16,949 bases of DNA, taken from Cacconaster sp045599325. GTDB lineage: Bacteria; Bacteroidota; Bacteroidia; Bacteroidales; UBA932. Position numbers and translations under genes: made by a program. The DNA lies in NCBI GenBank assembly GCA_045599325.1, contig JAZRVT010000001.1, forward strand, positions 1 to 16,949, in the 5' to 3' direction. Numbering within the stretch: the stretch's first letter is position 1; every line of letters starts with the position of its first letter. Shown piece after piece: positions 1 through 5,362 of this stretch. The notes under the pieces are model-generated. The model was not told the DNA's origin. It did no database searches and saw only the letters and a list, made by a program, of their open reading frames with translations.

Positions 1-137
1 GAAGCCTGTGAGGCTTCGCTGGTCACTCTGACGGCTTTGACAAGCTCGTCAAATGTGATTTCCTTCTTCTCATTCCAGTTCTGGATTTCCAGACTCTCTC
101 CCTCGTACAGATACGTAGGCTTATCAATTTCGTTCAT
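1..137 (-). CDS. Unrecognised protein, N-terminal 45 codons (runs off the left edge)
   Basis: An open frame reads leftward from ATG at 137 to the window edge without a stop, giving 45 residues that begin MNEIDKPTYLYEGESLEI. The start fits a promoter about 30 nt upstream (165-197), which is the main reason to believe the gene. The peptide is acidic and hydrophilic, with no signal peptide and no membrane segment, so it is probably cytoplasmic. I do not recognise the family and too little is visible to assign a function. The gene reads in the same direction as the fimbrillin-like gene upstream but has its own promoter and is 352 nt away, so it is probably a separate transcription unit. Confidence 0.6.
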   Translation of the reverse strand, partial: MNEIDKPTYLYEGESLEIQNWNEKKEITFDELVKAVRVTSEASQA

Positions 138-164
138 AACAAGTTGTGTTTGTTGTTCGTTCTA

Positions 165-197
165 CAAATATAATCTGTTATTATTGAATTAAACAAA
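165..197 (-). promoter_or_regulatory. Bacteroidota-type promoter for the gene at 1-137
   Basis: Read on the minus strand, TTTG (197-194) is followed after 21 nt by TATATTTG (172-165). This matches the Bacteroidetes housekeeping consensus, a TTTG -33 element 19-21 nt before a TAnnTTTG -7 element. Transcription would start near 158, leaving a leader of about 20 nt before the ATG at 137. Confidence 0.65.
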
Positions 198-220
198 CAG
201 CGGTGGCCACGCACCTCACT

Positions 221-260
221 CAACCCCTGTAGAAGCAATTCTACGGGGGTTGTTCTTTTA
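221..260 (+). terminator. Rho-independent terminator facing the + strand
   Basis: A 14-bp stem pairs 221-234 with 239-252, with a single T-G wobble at 228/245, and closes on a GCAA tetraloop (235-238). It is followed by a T-rich tail, TTCTTTTA (253-260). The tail lies only on the + strand side; the minus-strand side has no T run. It sits between two minus-strand genes, so no + strand gene in the window obviously uses it. It may end a transcript entering from the left or insulate the promoter at 165-197. Confidence 0.7.
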
Positions 261-426
261 ATTTGATACTGAACTGACAGCATCCACGGTCTTACTATAC
301 CTCTGGAATCCGGCGACAACTTCACTAGTGGCAGGGCCGTTTTGGGGAGCACTTGCCTGGAATCATCTCCTCCCGCAGCCCCGCGGAAAATTTCAAGAAT
401 CCAATACCCGTGCTGCCATTATATGG

Positions 427-456
427 GACGGAGCCGTGGTGGACCACGACTCCGTC
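427..456. repeat. 14-bp inverted repeat (hairpin) downstream of the fimbrillin-like gene
   Basis: Positions 427-440 pair with 443-456 (GACGGAG/CTCCGTC outside, CGTGGT/ACCACG inside) with one C/A mismatch at 434/449 and only two bases between the arms. It lies 34 nt past the stop codon of the minus-strand lipoprotein gene. It has no T-run on either side, so it is not a classical terminator, but it could protect the 3' end or act as a U-less terminator. Confidence 0.5.
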
Positions 457-489
457 ACCGAAGCAGGGAATCTTCGGACATTTTGGCGG

Positions 490-1359
490 TTAATTGATGG
501 TGCCTGCATTATAGAGCTTACCGATAGCGCCATAATAAGATCTATCTCCAACCGACTTCCTTTCAATAACCTGTGTACCATCTTCCTTTGCAATACCCCA
601 GCTATCATATGGGTGGCCCATCAAACCCATATTAATGTAACAATCACCTGATGCGAGCCTGAAATGGGAATCAGTCCATCCTCCATTATTGACATCTATA
701 CCCATCCATTTCCCCTGCTCATATCTGATTTGCGGGTTAAAGAAATAGGGACCCTGGCCACCACCTGTTTTGCCGGACCAAGCCACTTCCATAGCAGCCC
801 CCGTGTTGTTGTTAACCTTCATTACAGCATTGACGACCTGCATAGTATAAGAATCACCGCTCTTCAGAGCTGCCATCATCACTACACTTTTCAGAGCTGC
901 AGAGCACTTTGTCGTCGGAATAAGATGTATTTGTGTTGGACCACTGGTACTCCTGCTCACAGCACTTGCTCCAAATACAGCAAAGTTATAATCTTCAAGC
1001 GTTTTGCCATCTGGCAAAGTACCACTGAATGTGCCGTTTGTTGCATCAATGCACGCGAATGTCACGCCATCACCGGATATTGAAGAAGAATAACCGGCCG
1101 GCATCATTTCGCTGCCGCTGCTTATTGATGCTTTATAAAGAATCACCTCATCATTCAGTTCCCATCCGGTAATCTTGAGAGAAGTGCCATCTACGGCCAC
1201 GCGTGTCTCGGCCTCGTAGACAGGTACAGCGATGGTCAGGGTTACAGTATTGCCGTCAACCTGCTCGGTCTGTGCCTCATCCAGGTTCTTATTGCAAGAG
1301 GTCATCAAAAGTGCAGCCATAAACATCAGTGCTGCCAGACTCCAAAATGTCTTTTTCAT
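490..1359 (-). CDS. Fimbrillin-like outer-membrane lipoprotein
   Basis: This is a 289-residue lipoprotein. Residues 1-21 form a signal peptide ending in the lipobox MTSC, with the lipidated cysteine at 22. The segment after it (CNKNLDEAQ) has an acidic pair at +5/+6, which could act as a Bacteroidota surface-export signal. The mature region opens with a beta-strand-rich pattern (VTLTIAVPVYEAETRVAVDG, then ITGWELNDEVILY near 63-75). This is the TR...W..GD.I.LY pattern of fimbrillin-like (FimA/Mfa clan) lipoproteins, which serve as pilus subunits, anchors or surface adhesins. ATG at 1359 is preceded by AAGGAAA and 30 nt of spacer from the small gene at 1390-1527, so the two are probably cotranscribed. 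Family membership rests on pattern recognition only, and adhesin function is inferred. Confidence 0.6.
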   Translation of the reverse strand: MKKTFWSLAALMFMAALLMTSCNKNLDEAQTEQVDGNTVTLTIAVPVYEAETRVAVDGTSLKITGWELNDEVILYKASISSGSEMMPAGYSSSISGDGVTFACIDATNGTFSGTLPDGKTLEDYNFAVFGASAVSRSTSGPTQIHLIPTTKCSAALKSVVMMAALKSGDSYTMQVVNAVMKVNNNTGAAMEVAWSGKTGGGQGPYFFNPQIRYEQGKWMGIDVNNGGWTDSHFRLASGDCYINMGLMGHPYDSWGIAKEDGTQVIERKSVGDRSYYGAIGKLYNAGTIN

Positions 1360-1389
1360 TTTCCTTGTGTTTTAGTTTTAGACATTGAT

Positions 1390-1527
1390 TTACCACTCTT
1401 CTTCTGTATAACCAGCGTCGCTACTGATGCCTAAAGTGTCAGTACTAGTGCAGATGATGCCCAGTGACTTGATTTCAATCACCCTCGTTGAAGGTGAGTA
1501 ATAGTGTTCCCTTTTTTCCATTTTCAT
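1390..1527 (-). CDS. Small protein (45 aa) upstream of the fimbrillin-like lipoprotein gene
   Basis: ATG at 1527 opens a 45-codon frame ending in TAA at 1390. It begins MKMEKREHYYSPSTRVIEIK, has a central hydrophobic LGIICTS with a single cysteine, and ends acidic with TEEEW. There is no signal peptide. The composition (YYSPSTRVIEI, then a short hydrophobic stretch, then an acidic tail) looks like the small proteins often found beside surface-lipoprotein genes in Bacteroidales, whose function is not known to me. The stop is 30 nt before the lipoprotein start, which suggests one transcript. An internal ATG at 1521 is an alternative start. Confidence 0.55.
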   Translation of the reverse strand: MKMEKREHYYSPSTRVIEIKSLGIICTSTDTLGISSDAGYTEEEW

Positions 1528-1738
1528 TTATTCATAAAACTTGATTCCTCTAAAAATTTGTACCAGACAATCTGATAAACAAGGGCCTTGAAAAAGTATT
1601 GTCCAAAGCGCAGTAAAGGTACAAAATTCTATAATATCAACTATCCCTGGCGGTTTTATTTAATAGTTTTCAGGACATTTAACAGGCTTTTTCAAGCCGG
1701 ACAGCAACAAAGCATTATTCCTGTGTCATAAAGGATGC

Positions 1739-1771
1739 CCGGCAAAGTTTTTGGCGGGGTGATTTTGCCGG
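1739..1771. repeat. Perfect 8-bp inverted repeat upstream of the AlkD-PAP2 operon
   Basis: CCGGCAAA at 1739-1746 is repeated inverted as TTTGCCGG at 1764-1771 with 17 nt between. It lies just upstream of the -7 box at 1793-1800, where an activator or repressor could bind. No T-run flanks it, so a terminator role is unlikely. Confidence 0.35.
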
Positions 1772-1792
1772 AAAACTCCTCGGACTTTTTCT

Positions 1793-1800
1793 TATTTTTG
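1793..1800 (+). promoter_or_regulatory. -7 box TATTTTTG for the AlkD-PAP2 operon
   Basis: TATTTTTG is an exact TAnnTTTG match, 28 nt upstream of the ATG at 1829. The nearest TTTG (1764-1767) is 25 nt upstream, longer than the usual 19-21, and sits inside the inverted repeat. The -33 element is therefore weak or absent and the promoter may need a regulator. Confidence 0.5.
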
Positions 1801-1828
1801 CAGACCAGTTTATTACGTATTCTACACT

Positions 1829-2569
1829 ATGATCGAAGAAAGAATGACGGCGCTGCGGGACGAGTCGCAGGTGGAGGGGCTCAGCAGGTTCTTCAAGACC
1901 GGCAGGGGGCAGTACGGCGAAGGCGACCTGTTCCTCGGCATCAAGGTCCCCGTCACCCGCAGAGTCGTGAAGGAGATATGGAAAGAGTGCACCTTCGAGG
2001 AACTCAAGGGAGCCATATCCAGTCCCTGGCACGAAGTGAGGCTCTGCACACTGCTCGTGCTCGTACAGATATTCAAGCACGCGAAGAGAGAGAGGGACCT
2101 GCAGCAGAAGTGCATCGATTTCTACCTCTCCAGCACAGAGTACATCAACAACTGGGACCTCGTCGACCTGAGCTGCTACGAGCTGCTCGGCGACTGGCTG
2201 ATAGACAAGGAGAGAGACATCCTCTATGACCTTGCACGCAACGGCAGGACAATCTGGGAGCAGCGCATCGGAATGGTCACCTGCCTGCAGTTCATCCGGC
2301 ACGGAGAGCTCGACGACGCGATGGCAATCGCCGACATCCTGCTCCTCCACCCACACGACCTCATCCACAAGGCAGTCGGCTGGACACTCCGCGAAGCCGG
2401 CAAGCGTGACGTTGCCAGACTGAAAGAATTCCTGGAGTCCCCCGCCCCCGGCTGCGGCAGGCCGAGATGCTGCGTGATGCCAAGGACAGCGCTCCGATAT
2501 GCTCTGGAGAAGCTTCCCGAGCAGGAAAGGGCAGAATATATGAACTATAAGCTTACGAACATTAAATAA
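1829..2569 (+). CDS. AlkD-type DNA alkylation repair glycosylase
   Basis: This 246-residue all-helical HEAT-repeat protein belongs to the DNA alkylation repair (AlkD/AlkC) family, which excises 3- and 7-alkylated purines from DNA in the cytoplasm. The key residues are visible: NWDLVD at 108-113 gives Trp109 and Asp113, and HKAVGWTLRE at 180-189 gives Trp185, corresponding to Trp109, Asp113 and Trp187 of Bacillus cereus AlkD. The family signature MPRTALRYALEKLP follows at 217-230. One oddity is a short Cys/Pro/Gly-rich insertion (SPAPGCGRPRCC, 204-215) before that signature. The protein is otherwise full length. The PAP2 gene follows after 8 nt, so they are probably one transcript, though the functions are unrelated. 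Confidence 0.9.
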   Translation: MIEERMTALRDESQVEGLSRFFKTGRGQYGEGDLFLGIKVPVTRRVVKEIWKECTFEELKGAISSPWHEVRLCTLLVLVQIFKHAKRERDLQQKCIDFYLSSTEYINNWDLVDLSCYELLGDWLIDKERDILYDLARNGRTIWEQRIGMVTCLQFIRHGELDDAMAIADILLLHPHDLIHKAVGWTLREAGKRDVARLKEFLESPAPGCGRPRCCVMPRTALRYALEKLPEQERAEYMNYKLTNIK

Positions 2570-2577
2570 ACCGAAAT

Positions 2578-3507
2578 ATGGACGGAATAACATTCTTCTA
2601 CAACTGGGAAGTGGATCTGATGGCCGGAATCCAGAGCCTGGCCTCCCCTGTCCTGACCAGCATAATGACCGCCATCACAATGATTGGCGAAGAGAAACTG
2701 ATAATTCTCCTGCTGCTGTTCATGTATCTCTGCGTGGACAAGAAGCTGGGACGCACAATGACTGCCGGAATGATGATAACTCTCGTCGGCGGCGCATTCC
2801 TGAAGAACTCATTCCTGCGCCGCAGGCCATATTTCGACAACCCGGAGATCAAGTGCCTCAGGGCGCCGTCCGGAAGCGGAGACCCGATGAACATCGCCGC
2901 CCAGGGATATTCATTCCCAAGCCTCCACGCAGCGAATTCCGTGACAGTGTTCGGACCGCTCTGCGCCTGGTTCCGCAAGAGATGGGCAAAGATCGCAATG
3001 CTGGTCCTGATACTTGCATCAGGTCTGTCACGCGTCTATCTGGGAGCGCACTACCCTACCGATGTCCTGATCGGCTGGCTGATCGGAATCGTAGCCCTCG
3101 CAGCAGTCACCCTTGTCCTCAGGAGATACAGCAACTGGCTGGTGATCTTCGCTGTCACGGCACTGCTTGCCCTTCCGGGCTGGTTCCTGTGCCATACGAC
3201 TGAATTCTTTGTGGGATACGGTATGATGACGGGGATGTTCCTGGCCTTCCATTTCGATGACAAGGTCGTCCATTTCAGCAACATACCCCTTTCCTGGCGA
3301 TCACTGCTGAGACTGCTGGGAGGCTTTGCGATATTTACCGTTATGGGAATCCTCCTCAAGCTTCCTTTCAGCCGCGAGTTCCTGAGAAGCGGAAGCTTCG
3401 CCGCCCACCTCGTCTATGTGATACGCTACGCTGTCGCATCGTTCGCAGCGATGGGACTCTACCCTATGCTCTTCAAGCATACCGACAGACTGTTCAACAG
3501 GAAGTGA
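2578..3507 (+). CDS. PAP2-family membrane phosphatase
   Basis: This 309-residue integral membrane protein carries the three motifs of the type 2 phosphatidic acid phosphatase superfamily: K76 to RRP (82-84) in KNSFLRRRP, PSLHA at 114-118 with His117, and SRVYLGAHYPTD at 151-162 with catalytic His158 and Asp162. Members dephosphorylate lipid phosphates such as undecaprenyl pyrophosphate, phosphatidic acid or phosphatidylglycerol phosphate at the periplasmic face. Hydrophobic segments flank the motifs, and about 130 extra residues (180-309) add further membrane helices. The exact substrate cannot be read from the sequence. The gene follows the AlkD gene by 8 nt. An ATG-initiated frame of normal length and composition supports this start. 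Confidence 0.88.
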   Translation: MDGITFFYNWEVDLMAGIQSLASPVLTSIMTAITMIGEEKLIILLLLFMYLCVDKKLGRTMTAGMMITLVGGAFLKNSFLRRRPYFDNPEIKCLRAPSGSGDPMNIAAQGYSFPSLHAANSVTVFGPLCAWFRKRWAKIAMLVLILASGLSRVYLGAHYPTDVLIGWLIGIVALAAVTLVLRRYSNWLVIFAVTALLALPGWFLCHTTEFFVGYGMMTGMFLAFHFDDKVVHFSNIPLSWRSLLRLLGGFAIFTVMGILLKLPFSREFLRSGSFAAHLVYVIRYAVASFAAMGLYPMLFKHTDRLFNRK

Positions 3508-3589
3508 TTCAGGCTCGTTCCCCTGGAACTGCCGGTCCCCTGGTCCAGCGCAAGTATGTATCCGTAAAGGTAGTGATAACAAACTGTAA

Positions 3590-3621
3590 TTTGTACAATT
3601 TACCTATAATTGATAATTTTG
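3590..3621 (+). promoter_or_regulatory. Consensus Bacteroidota promoter of the export operon
   Basis: TTTG (3590-3593), a 20-nt spacer and TAATTTTG (3614-3621) make an exact match to the TTTG-N19-21-TAnnTTTG consensus. Transcription should start near 3628, only about 15 nt before the ATG at 3643, leaving no room for a riboswitch or attenuator. It separates the export operon from the PAP2 gene upstream. Confidence 0.75.
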
Positions 3622-3642
3622 TCGGACGAACAGTGACCGCTG

Positions 3643-5361
3643 ATGTCAAGCCGCAACCCCATACTGCGCCTGCTGGCGCCTTCGAAGCCTCTGATCATAT
3701 GGACTCTGGCGGTGCTGGCCGTCACTATGTTCATAAATCTGGCCACACCGGTCTTCTCACAGGTCTTCGTTGACAGCATCATCACACACAAGCACCCGGA
3801 ATGGGAGGCTCCTGTGACGATACTCCTCGTGATAATCCTGGCCGTCTCTGTCGTCAATGTATTCTGCGGCTACTACAAGAAAAGGGCGCTTCAGGCAAAA
3901 TATACCGTCAACCAGGCCTCCGGCCTCTTCTGGCACGCCATCAGGCTTCCGGTGCAGGCATTCGGAAAAATGTCGCCGAGCGACTTCAGCCTGAGGCTGA
4001 ACAACGGCAACATCACCTTTGCCAGACTTGTGGCGATGCTGATACCGACTCTGGTGTCAGGCGTCCAGATTCTGATAATGCTCGTGCTGATGATTCTCTA
4101 CTCACCGGTCCTTTCCCTCATAAGCCTTGTGAGCGTCATCGCGAACGTGATTTCCCTCAGGATGGTGGCATCGAAGCAGAAAAGCATAAGCAGGGCGATG
4201 GATGAGGCCCAGGCAGAGATGCATTCGACAGTCGCCGCCGGAATCAGCAACATAGAGGCCCTGAAATCCGCCGGTGCCGAAGCGGCATTCTTCCGCAGGA
4301 CGATGGACACATTCTCGAACTACATCAACAAGTCCTCGAATGTAAGCAGGAGCCTTGTGAACCTCAACTTCATTCCGCAGTTCCTGCAGCAGGCCACCAC
4401 CATCATATCCCTGTGTCTGGGAGCATTTTTCATCATCAGGGGCGAAATGACAGTGGGCCTTCTGCTGGCGTTCCAGGGATTCCTCAACCAGTTCCTGATC
4501 CCAATAAGCTCGCTTACCCGCACCAACCAGCTCATAATGACCGCATCCTCCGCGGCCTCGAGAGTGCTGGACATTATGGACACCCCGACCGACGTCAGTG
4601 ACGGGATAGAACTTGTGCCGGAAGATGAACTCAGCAAACTGAAAGGAGATATCGAGCTGAGGAATGTCACTTTCGGATACGACAGGGAGCTGCCTCCGCT
4701 GATTGAGAACCTGTCGCTGCACATCGCTCCCGGCAGGAGCGTGGCCTTCGTGGGGGGGTCAGGCTCGGGGAAATCGACACTCGCCAATCTGATAACCGGC
4801 CTTTACCAGCCCTGGAGCGGCGAAGTCCTCTATGACGGGAAGAAAAAGGATGAGATAAACAGATACTCCTTCTACAACTCGCTGTCAGTCGTCAACCAGG
4901 ACATTGTGCTGTTCGACGGTACTGTGGCAGACAATATCAAGATGTGGGACGATGTCACCGAAGACTTCGCGATGGTGCTTGCCGCGAGAGCGGCCCAGAT
5001 CCACAGCGAGATTGCCAGCAGGCCTGAAGGCTATGGCAGCCCCGTCACAGGCGGCGGAAGCAACTTCAGCGGCGGGCAGCGCCAGCGCATCGAGATTGCC
5101 ACAGCAATCGCAAAGGAGCCGACCATAATGGTGATGGACGAGGCCACTTCGGCCCTCGACCCTGTCACAGAGATGAAAGTTATGGAGAGCATCCGGGAAC
5201 AGGGCATCACAACAGTCATAGTCGCCCACAGGCTGTCAACTATCCGTGACTGCGACGAAATCCTCGTGATCGACCACGGCCGCATCGCGGACCGCGGCAC
5301 GCACGACGAGCTGATGCAGCACACGGACGGTCTGTATTACAAACTTATGCAGATGAATTAG
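3643..5361 (+). CDS. ABC exporter with fused membrane and ATPase domains, related to NHLM ABC1 but without peptidase domain
   Basis: This 572-residue ABC half-transporter has a six-helix membrane domain (about 17-300) and an ATPase domain (about 335-572). The ATPase is intact: Walker A GGSGSGKST at 371-379, Q-loop Gln419, signature FSGGQ at 475-479, Walker B IMVMDE at 495-500 with catalytic Glu500, and H-loop His529. It probably pairs with the next protein to export cargo across the inner membrane. The neighbours resemble the ABC2 and HlyD components of NHLM bacteriocin systems, where the first ABC protein normally carries an N-terminal C39 Cys protease that cuts a leader at a double-Gly site. 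Here the first membrane helix starts within about 17 residues, so that domain is absent. The start is set by the promoter 22 nt upstream and the lack of coding signal before it. Confidence 0.85.
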   Translation: MSSRNPILRLLAPSKPLIIWTLAVLAVTMFINLATPVFSQVFVDSIITHKHPEWEAPVTILLVIILAVSVVNVFCGYYKKRALQAKYTVNQASGLFWHAIRLPVQAFGKMSPSDFSLRLNNGNITFARLVAMLIPTLVSGVQILIMLVLMILYSPVLSLISLVSVIANVISLRMVASKQKSISRAMDEAQAEMHSTVAAGISNIEALKSAGAEAAFFRRTMDTFSNYINKSSNVSRSLVNLNFIPQFLQQATTIISLCLGAFFIIRGEMTVGLLLAFQGFLNQFLIPISSLTRTNQLIMTASSAASRVLDIMDTPTDVSDGIELVPEDELSKLKGDIELRNVTFGYDRELPPLIENLSLHIAPGRSVAFVGGSGSGKSTLANLITGLYQPWSGEVLYDGKKKDEINRYSFYNSLSVVNQDIVLFDGTVADNIKMWDDVTEDFAMVLAARAAQIHSEIASRPEGYGSPVTGGGSNFSGGQRQRIEIATAIAKEPTIMVMDEATSALDPVTEMKVMESIREQGITTVIVAHRLSTIRDCDEILVIDHGRIADRGTHDELMQHTDGLYYKLMQMN

Positions 5362-5362
5362 C

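Larger units (their letters stand above)
138..489. other. 352-nt intergenic region
   Basis: This spacer separates the fimbrillin-like gene from the gene at the left edge. It holds the promoter at 165-197, the terminator at 221-260 and the hairpin at 427-456. Open frames in it on either strand are short, overlap these structures and resemble nothing. No RNA gene is recognisable. Confidence 0.6.
1528..1828. other. 301-nt divergent intergenic region
   Basis: This region separates the minus-strand small gene from the + strand AlkD gene and must carry both promoters. On the + side the -7 box at 1793-1800 and the inverted repeat at 1739-1771 are listed separately. On the minus side I find only 7-of-8 matches to TAnnTTTG (TACCTTTA near 1613-1620, TACTTTTT near 1591-1598) without a well-spaced TTTG, so that promoter is not assigned. 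No RNA gene is seen. Confidence 0.5.

Noticed and set aside
134..352. 72-codon minus-strand frame
   Set aside because: It runs across the terminator hairpin and promoter of the edge gene, and lacks any recognisable sequence.
328..489. In-frame open stretch of 54 codons after the stop of the fimbrillin-like gene, suggesting readthrough or a premature stop
   Set aside because: A run of this length can occur by chance, the encoded segment is Pro/Cys-rich and unlike the preceding beta-rich region, and the protein already ends plausibly.
328..651. 107-codon + strand frame over the 3' end of the lipoprotein gene
   Set aside because: Overlaps a better-supported minus-strand gene, has no promoter, and its sequence resembles no family.
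1715..2593. 292-codon open frame on the minus strand
   Set aside because: It lies fully antisense to the AlkD gene, whose catalytic motifs are clear; long antisense frames are common in GC-rich genes, and the translation shows no recognisable family.
3508..3642. Possible terminator after the PAP2 gene
   Set aside because: Short repeats such as CCCCTGG are present but no stem of useful length followed by a T-run was found.
3504..3773. GTG-initiated 89-codon + frame considered as a leader peptide (RiPP precursor)
   Set aside because: It crosses the operon promoter and overlaps the start of the ABC gene out of frame, with no double-glycine leader or precursor-like core.
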